From: JADMIH01 sp035274425
GTDB lineage: Bacteria > Chloroflexota > Chloroflexia > QHBQ01 > JADMIH01
Length of the DNA: 64,000 nt
Assembly: GCA_035274425.1 (NCBI GenBank)
Contig: DATEOC010000083.1
Coordinates: 1-64,000, forward strand
Direction: 5' to 3'
In this document: positions 48,800 to 57,476 of the stretch, piece by piece
Position numbering within the stretch: position 1 is the first letter of the stretch
Layout: each line of letters opens with the position of its first letter
Position numbers and translations under genes: made by a program
Notes under the pieces: model-generated
Database searches by the model: none
What the model saw: only the letters and a program-made list of their open reading frames with translations
Told to the model about the DNA's origin: nothing

Positions 48800-50107
48800 C
48801 TATACGTTGGCGCTTCTTCTGCGCCGAAAACGGGACGCTTTGGGCGGCTTCACTAGAGTGCGCACACGCTCGTAGTGGCTCATGAGGCGGCCCGCGACGA
48901 TGGGCCAGTCGTATTGTCGCGCGGTGCGCTTGCCCGCTTCGCCCATCTGCCGCCTCAGGTTGGCGTCGCTGAGGAGGCGTATGATGCCTGCCGCCAGGGC
49001 TGCCGGGCTTTTTGGGTCCACAAGAAAGCCCTCGCGGCCATGCGTCAGCACGTTGGCGTAGCCGCTGATACGGCTCGCGAGCACGGGGGCACCCGCCGCC
49101 ATCGCTTCGAGAAGGACGATGCCGAAGCTCTCGCCCCCTGTCGAGGGCGCGCAGTAGACGTGGCAGGACTGGTAGTAGCGGGGGAGGTCCTCAGCGGACG
49201 CGAAGCCTGTGAACTCTACCTCCAACGCCGACCCGGCTGAACGGTAGATGGTGCGCCCCGCCTTTGAAGTGTCGCGCAGGGGGAGCCACTCCTCCATCGC
49301 TGTGGGGTCGCCTCCGCCCGCGATTACGAGGCGCAGGTCGGGGAAGAATTGCTCGACCAGTGGGAGAGCTTGCAGCAGCCACCGCAGCCCCTTGCGCGGC
49401 TCCTCGAAGCGCCCCACGAAGAGGACCGTCGGCCTGCCGTCGCGCATCCATTCGATAGGGGGGAGGTCTGTGCTGAATTGTTGAAAGTCCACGCCGTTCG
49501 GTATGATCTCGAAGTCGCCGCCGAAGTATTGCGAGATGAACTCGAAGGCAGAGGGGGAGACCGCTATGCGCCCGTGCAGCCTGTCGAAAAAGCGTCGCAA
49601 TAGCGGACGGCCCATCGCATAAATAGGCGACGATTCGCCGAAGGCGTGAAAGGTGCCGACGTTCGCGGTCGTTGAATGGCGCAACGCCAGCCACGGCACG
49701 GCGGGCATCAGAGGCTCATGCACATGTAGAATGTCGAAGTTTTCGGCGCGCAAAATGGCCTTGATGGTGCGCCCCAGGTCGGGCGAAAGGGAGATGCGCG
49801 CTACTGAGCCGTTGGCGGGAATAGGTGTGACAGTTCCGAGGGCGTATACGTCATCAGGGAGGTCGGCCCGGTCGGTCGAGAAGGGGGCGAGTATCCTGGT
49901 GCGGTGGCCGAGCGCCCTCAGCTCCTTCGAGAGATGCCTGATATGCTCGGTAACGCCTCCCTGGCTGGCGTAGTCGTACGGGGAAACGAGACCGACGTTT
50001 AGGGAGTGCGGAGTGCGGAGTTCGGAGTGCGGAATATCAACGGACGTTTCATCCGCCGTCCATCCGCCGTCCGTCGATGAGCTTGCGAACTCTCGTCCGT
50101 CGTCCAT
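48800..50107 (-). CDS. GT4 glycosyltransferase, PimA-like
   Basis: 435 residues. After an N-terminal extension come GLVSPYDYASQGGVTEHI, PIPANGSVARISLSPD, FDILHVHEPLMP, IIPNGVDFQQF, LFVGRFEEPRKG and the C-terminal E-x7-E block ESFGIVLLEAMAAG. These match the order and wording of mycobacterial PimA, which adds mannose from GDP-mannose to phosphatidylinositol on the inner membrane face. The donor and acceptor here are inferred. The first 35 residues are encoded by GAGTGCG-type tandem repeats and have no family counterpart. ATG 50107 follows the PHP gene by nine bases. Confidence 0.88.
   Translation of the reverse strand: MDDGREFASSSTDGGWTADETSVDIPHSELRTPHSLNVGLVSPYDYASQGGVTEHIRHLSKELRALGHRTRILAPFSTDRADLPDDVYALGTVTPIPANGSVARISLSPDLGRTIKAILRAENFDILHVHEPLMPAVPWLALRHSTTANVGTFHAFGESSPIYAMGRPLLRRFFDRLHGRIAVSPSAFEFISQYFGGDFEIIPNGVDFQQFSTDLPPIEWMRDGRPTVLFVGRFEEPRKGLRWLLQALPLVEQFFPDLRLVIAGGGDPTAMEEWLPLRDTSKAGRTIYRSAGSALEVEFTGFASAEDLPRYYQSCHVYCAPSTGGESFGIVLLEAMAAGAPVLASRISGYANVLTHGREGFLVDPKSPAALAAGIIRLLSDANLRRQMGEAGKRTARQYDWPIVAGRLMSHYERVRTLVKPPKASRFRRRRSANV
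50004..50100. repeat. GGAGTGC and CCGTCC heptamer-like repeats inside the PimA-like 5' end
   Basis: Four GGAGTGC-type units (50004-50034) and several CCGTCC/CGTCCGT units up to 50105. They encode the non-conserved first 35 residues of the transferase. Confidence 0.85.
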
Positions 50108-50116
50108 AGTAACCTG

Positions 50117-50908
50117 TTAGCGACCAGTGGTCTCTGGCTTTCTGTCGCGGTTCATGCGGCGCAGGACTGCGCGCTTGACTTTGAAGGTGGGGTGGACGAT
50201 CATGCTCTTCCACATGTTGGGCGCGGCGATACGTCCGTGGTCCCGTAGCGTCATGAAGGTGCCGCCCGCTACGGTGGTGCGCTCTTTCATCGCTTGGAGG
50301 AGGTCTTCTATGGTCGTGCCTGGGAAGGTGGTATACCCCATGCCAATCATCGAGTTAGCGTGGGCGTCCGAGCCGCCAAATTCGGGGAGGCGTAGCACCT
50401 TCGCGTTCAGTTCTTTCACCCGCTCATGGGCGACCCTGCCTGCATAGCTGGGGTTGAAGGTCTCTATGCCATGAAACTTATACTTGCCAGAATGTACGGC
50501 TAAGAGCTGCTTTTCGCGGATCGAGGCGGTGAGCCAGGAGAGAGGGTGGGGCGCGATAGCAAGTCCTCCCGCCTCGTAAACGGCGGCCATGCTCGCCTCA
50601 AGAGACTTCAGCATGGGGAACTCGCGAGTCACGAAGAGGGCGAGGAGATGTCCATGCCGCGTGGTGATCTCGTTGCCGGGGATGACCTGGAAGCGATAGT
50701 CGCCCTTACGTCGCTCGGCAAGCTCAAGCGCCTGCATCGCGCCACGTATGTCGTCGTGGTCGGTGATGGCGATGATGTCCAGGTCGGTGTGGTGCTCTAC
50801 GTAATCGAAGATTTGCTGCACGCTCGCAAGGCCATCGCCTAATGAGGTGTGCATATGCAGGTCGGCCTTGCCCATTTTAAGTGGCTTGCCGTTTGTGGAG
50901 TTTGTCAT
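50117..50908 (-). CDS. PHP-domain phosphoesterase
   Basis: 263 residues. Metal-binding motifs ADLHMHTSLGDG, IAITDHDDIRGA, PGNEITTRHGHLLALFV and GGSDAHANSMIG follow the order of PHP-domain proteins (polymerase/histidinol phosphatase type). Substrate is probably a small phosphate ester. It sits between the diguanylate cyclase gene and the PimA-like gene, with gaps of 7 and 9 bases, so the three form one unit. Confidence 0.93.
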   Translation of the reverse strand: MTNSTNGKPLKMGKADLHMHTSLGDGLASVQQIFDYVEHHTDLDIIAITDHDDIRGAMQALELAERRKGDYRFQVIPGNEITTRHGHLLALFVTREFPMLKSLEASMAAVYEAGGLAIAPHPLSWLTASIREKQLLAVHSGKYKFHGIETFNPSYAGRVAHERVKELNAKVLRLPEFGGSDAHANSMIGMGYTTFPGTTIEDLLQAMKERTTVAGGTFMTLRDHGRIAAPNMWKSMIVHPTFKVKRAVLRRMNRDRKPETTGR

Positions 50909-50914
50909 CTAATC

Positions 50915-50920
50915 ATTATA
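50915..50920 (-). promoter_or_regulatory. TATAAT overlapping the upstream stop codon
   Basis: Minus-strand TATAAT six bases before ATG 50908, formed partly by the TAA stop of the cyclase gene. It could drive a leaderless mRNA, but simple translational coupling explains the PHP gene equally well. Confidence 0.35.
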
Positions 50921-53099
50921 CCCTGTCACCCCAGCCCGCCCCCTGTAGCACAGGCTCGCCTTCATCTGCCATATCGCGCCAGTCGCAAATGCGGTTGCGC
51001 CCTCTCGCCTTCGCGGCGTAGAGAGCGGAGTCCGCCTTGTGAATCAGCTCCTCTATACTGACGGCATCTTCCGGGTAGACCGCTATTCCCTGGCTGGCGG
51101 TCGCGGAAGGGATGGGGCGGTTGTGAATGTCGCGCATGACGTTGGACATCACGGTGTTCTGTATTCTCTCGGCGACCGCCCTGGCTTGCTCGCGAGTCAC
51201 GCCAGGGAGTACGATGCTGAACTCCTCGCCGCCCCAGCGACCAACCACGTCTGTACTCTTGAGGTGGCTCTGGATCGCCATGACGGTGGCACGTAGCACG
51301 TCGTCGCCTATCAGGTGGCCGTAGGTATCATTGTACTGTTTGAAGCGGTCTATGTCGAGCATTACGAGGGCAACGGTGTCCCTCTGGGATTGAGCATGAT
51401 TTATAGCGGCGCTCAACCTGCTTACCAGCGTGCCGTGATTGTAAGCGCCGGTGAGGGGGTCGCGCTGGGCTTGCTCATGCACAGTCGTATGGAGCTGCGC
51501 GTTCTCGAGCGCGAGGGCCGCCTGGTTGGCGATGGCGGTTAGCAGTCGAAGGTGTGACTGGTCGAAGGAGTAAGGCTCAAGGGCCTGGACTGACATCACA
51601 CCGACGATTTTGTTCTTTGCTACCAGGGGCACGCTGATGACTGACTGAGTGGTAGTCCCTACCACGCTCGCTTCGAAGGGCATCTGCTCTTTCTCGGCGT
51701 TCCAATCCTGGATGAACAATGGCTTGTTGTGCCTGACCACCCAGTTGGTAAGGCTCGCAGACTCGGCGCGCGACCTGAATGAGGGCAGGGCGACACCGTT
51801 CTCTATGAAGAGGTCGTACCGAAACTCTCGCTTCTCCTCATCGAAGAGTGCTATATAGAATGTATCGGGGTGGAAGACGCGGTTGACCTGCTGATAGATC
51901 AGGTGCAACACCTCGTCTATCTGCAAAGAGGAAACGGTGGCGAGACCTATGTGGTACAGGCTGGTCATCTCCTGGGCGGCGCGCTGGGTGTCGCCAAAGA
52001 GGCGTACGCGCTCGATAGCCAGGGTCGCTTGCTGTGCCATCGCTGCCAGCAAGTTCCAATGCTCTATCGCCATCGCGTGAGGTCTATCGAAGCTGAGGTT
52101 CAAGCTGCCGACAGGCTTACCCTCGTTCGTCAGGGGTATGGCATAAAAGGAAACAGTGGTGCGGCGGACGAGCAACTGGCGAAGCCCCGAAACCTGATCA
52201 ATGTTGGGGGCGTATAGACCCTTGCCCTCCCCGAAAAAGGTGGAAATGACGGGGCTATCCGAGGGGATAGGACGATGCCTCAACGCGTCAAGGTCTTCGG
52301 TGCTGAAACCGAGGCTGGCGGCAACGATCCCTTCACCCCTATCGTTGAGGACGAGGAGGGCACAGGCGTCCGCGCCGTCCAGTCCCTTCGCCTCTGAGAC
52401 CAGGTTATTTATCACGTCGACACTGCTCAACGTGGAGGAGGCGGTACGGGTGAATGTATAGAGGGCATTCATGTCCTCCAGCTGGTCGCGGATGGTAAGC
52501 TCGTCTCGCGTAAGGAGTCCGGCGAAGTAGTTAGCGATATAGGCTATGATCATAAGCATCGCGGAAACGGTCAGAAAGTAGCCCAGGTATGTGACGCCCG
52601 TATTCCCGGAAGCCCCTTGCTCGTTGAGGTTGGTGGCACGCAGCAATGTCGCCTCAAGCAAGGCCAAAGCTCCATAAAACCCGGCTGACAGGAGTGCTAC
52701 GACGTACGAGCCTGCCGGGGGGAGGATCGCCAGCCCAACGAAAATATAGAGGAAGTAGAGCACGAAGACCGGGCCGGTAACGCCGCCTGAAAAGTGCACG
52801 ATTGCCGTGAATACGAGGAGGTCGAGAGGTATCTGGAGGAGGCTTATCAGCGCTGTAGTCTGTGATTTGCCGAAGCCGGGCTGCTTTGTGGCAAAGAAGT
52901 AGAAGGTGTTATAAAAGGCAACAAGGCCGGCGAGCACGAGGTGGATAAGACCGGCCTGCAACGAGTCGCCACGCACCCAGCTCCCTAGAAAGCCTACGAG
53001 GAGGAGCGCGACGACCACGGTCCAGCGTATACCGATCACCCATCGTAGCCTTTCGGCCAGCTCGGTGATCGCGGGCTTGTTTGTCGTAGTTATATTCAC
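50916..53099 (-). CDS. Membrane sensor diguanylate cyclase (GAF-GAF-GGDEF)
   Basis: 727 residues. Six N-terminal membrane helices (to about residue 200), two GAF domains (about 215-370 and 390-545), then a GGDEF domain with RWGGEEFSIVLPG as the active site. The allosteric I-site position reads KSTD instead of RxxD, so product inhibition may be weak. It makes c-di-GMP from GTP in response to a membrane or small-molecule signal. GTG start; the gene is the first of a unit with the PHP and PimA-like genes. Confidence 0.95.
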   Translation of the reverse strand: MNITTTNKPAITELAERLRWVIGIRWTVVVALLLVGFLGSWVRGDSLQAGLIHLVLAGLVAFYNTFYFFATKQPGFGKSQTTALISLLQIPLDLLVFTAIVHFSGGVTGPVFVLYFLYIFVGLAILPPAGSYVVALLSAGFYGALALLEATLLRATNLNEQGASGNTGVTYLGYFLTVSAMLMIIAYIANYFAGLLTRDELTIRDQLEDMNALYTFTRTASSTLSSVDVINNLVSEAKGLDGADACALLVLNDRGEGIVAASLGFSTEDLDALRHRPIPSDSPVISTFFGEGKGLYAPNIDQVSGLRQLLVRRTTVSFYAIPLTNEGKPVGSLNLSFDRPHAMAIEHWNLLAAMAQQATLAIERVRLFGDTQRAAQEMTSLYHIGLATVSSLQIDEVLHLIYQQVNRVFHPDTFYIALFDEEKREFRYDLFIENGVALPSFRSRAESASLTNWVVRHNKPLFIQDWNAEKEQMPFEASVVGTTTQSVISVPLVAKNKIVGVMSVQALEPYSFDQSHLRLLTAIANQAALALENAQLHTTVHEQAQRDPLTGAYNHGTLVSRLSAAINHAQSQRDTVALVMLDIDRFKQYNDTYGHLIGDDVLRATVMAIQSHLKSTDVVGRWGGEEFSIVLPGVTREQARAVAERIQNTVMSNVMRDIHNRPIPSATASQGIAVYPEDAVSIEELIHKADSALYAAKARGRNRICDWRDMADEGEPVLQGAGWGDRV

Positions 53100-53238
53100 A
53101 AATTCAGATAGAGCGCGATTGAAAAGGCCTCTCGCGTAAGGCTAAAAAGGTTGGCAGTCAAGAGGCCTACCAGCGGGGTTGCGCTAATATTACCCCAGAG
53201 GCTACCCTAAAGTCAACCGCTCAATAGCAGTAATTGAG

Positions 53239-53288
53239 GGGTACTACTACTTGCTCAATTTGTACCCACAAAAGTATTACGATATAAT
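53239..53288 (+). promoter_or_regulatory. Sigma-A-type promoter with a GGGTAC/GTACCC dyad
   Basis: TTGTAC (53260-53265), 17-base spacer, TATAAT (53283-53288); the mRNA would start about six bases before ATG 53301. GGGTAC (53239-53244) and GTACCC (53262-53267) form an inverted repeat whose right arm overlaps the -35 box, a likely operator. Confidence 0.75.
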
Positions 53289-53300
53289 CTCGTGTAGCTT

Positions 53301-53894
53301 ATGCTAGACCTGTCACCTATAGCAGATGACCAGCTTATGCAGAACGTGGCGCGGGGTGACGCCACGTCACTTGAGGTGCTGTACGATCGTTATGTGCGCC
53401 AGTGCTTCGGGTTGGCACTGCGCTTGCTGAACAACCCTCAGATCGCTGAGGAGGTGGTACAGGAGGTATTCACCAAGCTATGGAGTCGCCCTGACAGCTA
53501 CTCTGTCCAAAAGGGAAAGTTCGCCAGCTGGCTGCTCAGTCTCGTGCATCACAGGTGCATAGATGAACTCAGGCGGCGGTCCAACAACGAGGCCCGCCTT
53601 GAGGACCCCGTGACGGGAAGCTTGCTGGACACCCAGCTCGACCCCGCGCCCGACCCTTCGGACCAGGTGACGCTAATGGAGCAACAGGTCGCGGTCCGGG
53701 CGGCCCTCCAGGAGCTTGCCCCGAACCAGAGAGAGGTGCTGCTGCTTGCCTACTTCAGGGGCCTCTCTCAGAGCCAGATAGCCTCCGAGCTGAAGCAGCC
53801 GCTTGGCACCGTAAAGACTCGCGTGCGGATGGGACTACAGAAACTCAAGTCACTGCTCGATGCCAGGGGCATCTCGGTTGAGGAAGATGGGTAG
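53301..53894 (+). CDS. ECF RNA polymerase sigma factor (SigK-like)
   Basis: 197 residues. Region 2 is LEVLYDRYVRQCFGLALRLL...AEEVVQEVFTKLWSRPDSY...FASWLLSLVHHRCIDELRRR; region 4 is LAPNQREVLLLAYFRGLSQSQIASELKQPLGTVKTRVRMGLQKLK. It lies 40 bases before an RskA-type anti-sigma gene on the same strand, which marks it as a SigK/group-19-like ECF factor released by stress. Its promoter looks like an ordinary housekeeping one. Confidence 0.96.
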   Translation: MLDLSPIADDQLMQNVARGDATSLEVLYDRYVRQCFGLALRLLNNPQIAEEVVQEVFTKLWSRPDSYSVQKGKFASWLLSLVHHRCIDELRRRSNNEARLEDPVTGSLLDTQLDPAPDPSDQVTLMEQQVAVRAALQELAPNQREVLLLAYFRGLSQSQIASELKQPLGTVKTRVRMGLQKLKSLLDARGISVEEDG

Positions 53895-53896
53895 GG

Positions 53897-53942
53897 GAGG
53901 ACGGACGACGGACGACAGACAATAACTTTGAACTTTGGACGA
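53897..53942. repeat. GGACGAC/TTTGAAC degenerate heptamer repeats
   Basis: GGACGGACGACGGACGAC followed by AACTTTGAACTTTGGACGAC, between the sigma and anti-sigma genes. It provides the TTG start at 53935 of the longest anti-sigma frame. Confidence 0.75.
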
Positions 53943-54870
53943 CATTGAGAACCAATACCACAGCCATAACGTTAGTAATAATGTGAACAGCGACCAGCCA
54001 AACAACATTAACATGGTAGACCCTGAGTGGGAAGAGCGCATGATTGACTTCACGTTCGGCGCGATGGACCCCCAGTCTGCTGCTGAGTTTGAGCGCCAGT
54101 TGGACGAGTCGCGCGCGCGCCTCGCGTTGGCGCGGGAGTATAGCGGCACGGTCGCGGTGCTGGGTAGCTCGGTTGCCCCAGCTGAGCCGCCGGAGGGGCA
54201 TAAGGCGCGTTTTCTGGCGAAGCTGGCGGCTACACCACATGGCGTGGACGCGACTGCCTCTGCTCCCCCTCGGCTCTCGACAAGCCAGCTTGATATCGTA
54301 GTTGGCGGTCCCAGCATAGCAGTGGGGCGTGCGCCTGCGTCAACTTCTTCGGAGGGGGAGCGCATCATTGATTTTGCGGAGGCGCGCGCGCGGCGACAAA
54401 GGTCTCCCCTGGTGCCCGTGCTCAGTGCGGCTGCGGCTGTAATTATCTTGCTCATGGGCGCGTGGGTGTGGTCGTTGAGTAGTGCCCTTAGCGAGCAGGA
54501 GAAGAAGTTCGCCGGTACTTTTAATATCCCACCAGGCTACAGGGCGTTCGAAATTGCAGCGCAAGCCCCTTATAGCGCCACCGGCACCGTGTTGTTCAAC
54601 CCTGACACACAGGATGCATATTTGCTGGCGGACAAGCTGGAACCGCTGCCACCGGGCAAGGTGTACGAGTTCTGGCTGCTTCCCTCAGAGCCGGGCGCGA
54701 ACCCGCAGGCTGGGGGCGTGTTCACTCCCGATCCTGGAGGAGTCGCCAAACACACGACAGTAGCCCCGGCGAATGTAGGTAACTACGCGGGCTTCGCGGT
54801 TACGTTGGAGGACGCGCCTGGAGGACCCCTGCCCAAAGGCTCTCTGGTGCTGGCGGGCAAGTTCCGCTGA
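53935..54870 (+). CDS. Anti-sigma factor, RskA family
   Basis: 311 residues from TTG 53935; ATG 54013 is also possible, and neither has a clear ribosome site. The N-terminal helical part (EWEERMIDFTFGAMDPQSAAEFERQLDESRARL) matches the sigma-binding region, one membrane helix VLSAAAAVIILLMGAWVWSL follows at about residue 165, and the C-terminal domain with KVYEFWLLPSEPGANPQAGGVF is the RskA periplasmic domain. It holds the upstream sigma factor at the membrane until proteolysis. Confidence 0.93.
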   Translation: MDDIENQYHSHNVSNNVNSDQPNNINMVDPEWEERMIDFTFGAMDPQSAAEFERQLDESRARLALAREYSGTVAVLGSSVAPAEPPEGHKARFLAKLAATPHGVDATASAPPRLSTSQLDIVVGGPSIAVGRAPASTSSEGERIIDFAEARARRQRSPLVPVLSAAAAVIILLMGAWVWSLSSALSEQEKKFAGTFNIPPGYRAFEIAAQAPYSATGTVLFNPDTQDAYLLADKLEPLPPGKVYEFWLLPSEPGANPQAGGVFTPDPGGVAKHTTVAPANVGNYAGFAVTLEDAPGGPLPKGSLVLAGKFR

Positions 54871-54883
54871 GATATGGTTTTCG

Positions 54884-54928
54884 GCAATAAGAACAGGTCT
54901 CGGCAGCGCCGAGACCTGTTCTTATTGC
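54884..54928. terminator. Bidirectional terminator, 21-bp perfect stem
   Basis: Arms 54884-54904 and 54908-54928 are perfectly complementary around AGC, with TTTAT after. It separates the convergent anti-sigma and DUF5666 genes. Confidence 0.94.
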
Positions 54929-54944
54929 TTTATCTAAGTCAGAG

Positions 54945-55991
54945 CTAGGGCTTGACTTTGTCGCCCTTTGCAGTGGGCATGATCACAACCGCGTCGGCGG
55001 TTATGTTCTTGGCGTCGGCGGCGGAAGCGCCTTCGACCAGGACCACGCTACCGACTTTTATATCGGCCTGCACCGCGCCGGTGAGGGTGACCTTGCGGTC
55101 CATCACGTTCGCTGCTCTGTAGCCCGTGCTGCCGTCGAGCGTAACGGTGATGCCATCCGTCTGCTTGCCCTTGAGGGTGAGGGTATTGCCGTCAACCTTC
55201 TCGACGCGGCCAACAACCAGCTTCGAGGCGTCGGTGACTACTCTCAGGCCCCAGGCCTCGATGTTGCGCGCTTGCTTCTCAGCAGGCTTATTGCCTGGGT
55301 TCGGCTTCTGGCCTGGTGCGCCACCAGCCGGCTTGTCGGGCATACCGGCGGGCTTGCCGAGCACCTGTATCTTGTCGCCAACTTTGAGGGAAGAAGCATC
55401 CTTGAAGCCGCCATTCAGCACTACGGTGTCGGCGGTGGTGGTTATTGTGACTTCATCGCCGCGCTCTGAGGTAACGATTATGGTGTTGCCTGAGATCGAC
55501 TTGATATTGCCCATAGCCACGTGCTCCGCGATAGCGCCGAGCTTACCGCCCATCTTGCCGGGGCCGACTCCGCCCGGCCCGCCGGGGCGACCAGGCTGCT
55601 TGCCTGCGGCGCAGCCCTGCGCGACTGTGCGAGCGTTGATCTGGCCCTCCGTCGCGGTGGTCATACCGCCAACCATCGCGGGCTGTCCGGCCTTGATGTC
55701 GGCGAGGGCACCTTCGGCGCATTTGCCGTCCTTCTCGACCAGCACCCAGGTGTTATCGCTGACGTTCACGGTGATGCTGCTCTTAGGCGTTTTGAGAGTG
55801 AGGCTCTTGGCGGTCGCGTCCACCTTTTCGACCTGCCCGGCGATATGCACCGGGTGTGGCGACGTATCGGCAACCTGGCCGCGTGTTGGCGTGGGCGGGG
55901 TGCCCTGCGCACCTGCCACGCCCACCAGCAGCCCGAAGGCCGCCAGCGTAGCGACGGCTCCCGTCGCTAAAATTCCATTGCGTTGTTTCAT
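54945..55991 (-). CDS. Secreted DUF5666 repeat protein
   Basis: 348 residues from ATG 55991, with GGAGGA nine bases upstream; the open frame extends to 56069 but that start lies within the promoter. Signal peptide core GAVATLAAFGLLVGVAGA. Three or four beta modules (VEKVDATAKSLTLKT, IKSISGNTIIVTSERGDEVTI, VEKVDGNTLTLKG) match DUF5666, with a Gly/Pro-rich spacer PGRPGGPGGVGPG. Extracytoplasmic; role unknown. Confidence 0.88.
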   Translation of the reverse strand: MKQRNGILATGAVATLAAFGLLVGVAGAQGTPPTPTRGQVADTSPHPVHIAGQVEKVDATAKSLTLKTPKSSITVNVSDNTWVLVEKDGKCAEGALADIKAGQPAMVGGMTTATEGQINARTVAQGCAAGKQPGRPGGPGGVGPGKMGGKLGAIAEHVAMGNIKSISGNTIIVTSERGDEVTITTTADTVVLNGGFKDASSLKVGDKIQVLGKPAGMPDKPAGGAPGQKPNPGNKPAEKQARNIEAWGLRVVTDASKLVVGRVEKVDGNTLTLKGKQTDGITVTLDGSTGYRAANVMDRKVTLTGAVQADIKVGSVVLVEGASAADAKNITADAVVIMPTAKGDKVKP

Positions 55992-56071
55992 TCTACTTTG
56001 TCCTCCATGTGACTGATTATCTTCTTTCGCAGTCCTGCCGCGTCGGGCAAGATATTTGTCGTCACCCATAT

Positions 56072-56077
56072 ATTATA
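56072..56077 (-). promoter_or_regulatory. -10 box of the DUF5666 gene
   Basis: Minus-strand TATAAT; transcription from about 56065 gives a 74-base leader to the supported start at 55991 and excludes the longer reading frame. Confidence 0.55.
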
Positions 56078-56102
56078 TCAATGCGCATACGAATATGTTA
56101 GT

Positions 56103-56864
56103 CTAATGTAAAATCTTTGTAAAAAGGGCCGCGATAACCGGATTGTGGTCGCTTAGCGCGCACCATTCCTCGTCCTCCAGCACGGTGCAACTCTGGAGCG
56201 CGGCGGCCCAGGCCGCAGGTATGAACAGGCCATCACAGTGATAGGGGAGAGAGTCGTTACGGTGCATCCAGCGCAGCGTGCGGGCCAGAGGCTCACCGGG
56301 GTGTGCCGTTTGCCAGCACGGCACCAGGTCAAACTCCTCGCGCAGCCGCTGGAGCAATGCCCGCTCTCCACGTGACATGCCGATTGGCTGCCCTGGCTCG
56401 CGCAGCCCTACCGCTACATTGAAGTCTCCTGCCAGGACCAATGGACGCCCTTCGGCCAGCTCGCGGGCGAAGTCGAGGATGCGACCCACTTCTTTTATGT
56501 AAGAACTGCCCTTGCGCGTGGGGGCGTGGATGCTGAGCGCCACCACGGGCGCGACGCCGATGCCGGGCCATGCACATCCTTCTACCACCGCCGCGACTAC
56601 ACGTCCCGTGAACGATTCGGGCACCGCCAGTGGCGTCAGGTAGCCGTCGCGCACCCACAATCCACTGCCCCACCATCCGGAGGGTACTGCTTCCCACAAC
56701 CAGGACTCTCTACGCGTGAGTGGGAGCGCCGGGAGCCAGGAGTGTGTTGGATCACGAGACTCCTGCACGAAGAGCAGGTCCGGAGCTAAGTCAGGGAGGA
56801 CTCGCGCCCAGACGGCGGGATCGCGCGATCCACCATGCCCCATGTTATAGGCGATCAGGCGCAC
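56103..56864 (-). CDS. Endonuclease/exonuclease/phosphatase family protein
   Basis: 253 residues. RLIAYNMGHG (first block), LLFVQESRD with the metal-binding Glu, LAGDFNVAVG with Asp and Asn, and LSDHNPVIAALF with the catalytic Asp-His give a full EEP set. It could be a nuclease or phosphodiesterase. GTG start five bases after the stop of the flavin reductase gene, so both are co-transcribed. Confidence 0.9.
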   Translation of the reverse strand: MRLIAYNMGHGGSRDPAVWARVLPDLAPDLLFVQESRDPTHSWLPALPLTRRESWLWEAVPSGWWGSGLWVRDGYLTPLAVPESFTGRVVAAVVEGCAWPGIGVAPVVALSIHAPTRKGSSYIKEVGRILDFARELAEGRPLVLAGDFNVAVGLREPGQPIGMSRGERALLQRLREEFDLVPCWQTAHPGEPLARTLRWMHRNDSLPYHCDGLFIPAAWAAALQSCTVLEDEEWCALSDHNPVIAALFTKILH

Positions 56865-56868
56865 CCGA

Positions 56869-57393
56869 TTACCATATCTCCCAGATGTCAGCAGGGTGGA
56901 CCACCGGGGCCACTACGGCTTCATACGTTCCGTAGCGACCCCGGAAGTAGAGAAGAGGCTCGGCTTCATGGGCGTCACCCGCCACTATCTCCCCTATGAG
57001 GATAACGTGGTCGCCGCCCTTGCAGGTATCTATCAGCTTGCACTCCGCGTAAGCGAGTGAGCCGTCTATGACAGGCGCGCCTGTCTCTGAGCCTGGTCGC
57101 CAGCGCAGCCCCTTGAAGCGGTCGTCACCATGCTGGGCGAACTGCTGGGCTACCTCCTGTTGGTCGGTGGCGAGGATATTGACCGCGAACTTTCCGGCTT
57201 CTCGGATTGTGAGAAGGCTGCTTGAGCGCTGGCTCACGCAGACGAGCAGCATCCTCGGTTCAAGTGAAAGGGATGATACAGCGCTCGCCGTGAACCCTTT
57301 GGGGGTGCCATCTGGGCTGGTGACTGTAATCACAGTCACGCCGCTGGCGAACGACCCCATGACGCGGCTGAATAAGTGCTTCTCAATTGCCAT
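56869..57393 (-). CDS. Flavin reductase family protein
   Basis: 174 residues, the usual size. FASGVTVITVTSPDGTPKGFTASAVSSLSLEPRMLLVCVS and KFAVNILATDQQEVAQQFA are the FMN-binding blocks of the flavin reductase/HpaC type, and GDHVILIGEI is conserved. It reduces flavin with NAD(P)H, perhaps for an oxygenase elsewhere. First of a pair with the EEP gene. The upstream region up to the FAH gene is filled by repeats. Confidence 0.94.
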   Translation of the reverse strand: MAIEKHLFSRVMGSFASGVTVITVTSPDGTPKGFTASAVSSLSLEPRMLLVCVSQRSSSLLTIREAGKFAVNILATDQQEVAQQFAQHGDDRFKGLRWRPGSETGAPVIDGSLAYAECKLIDTCKGGDHVILIGEIVAGDAHEAEPLLYFRGRYGTYEAVVAPVVHPADIWEIW

Positions 57394-57476
57394 TGTGTGC
57401 TCTCTAGATGGATGATAAACGATGGACGATGGAGGGAGGACGGGAAGGGGGTATCAGAAAGGAACTGTAACTTTAT

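Noticed and set aside
55992..56069. Longer start for the DUF5666 protein
   Set aside because: The TATAAT at 56072-56077 lies two bases upstream of that ATG, and the internal ATG at 55991 has a good ribosome site and begins the signal peptide.
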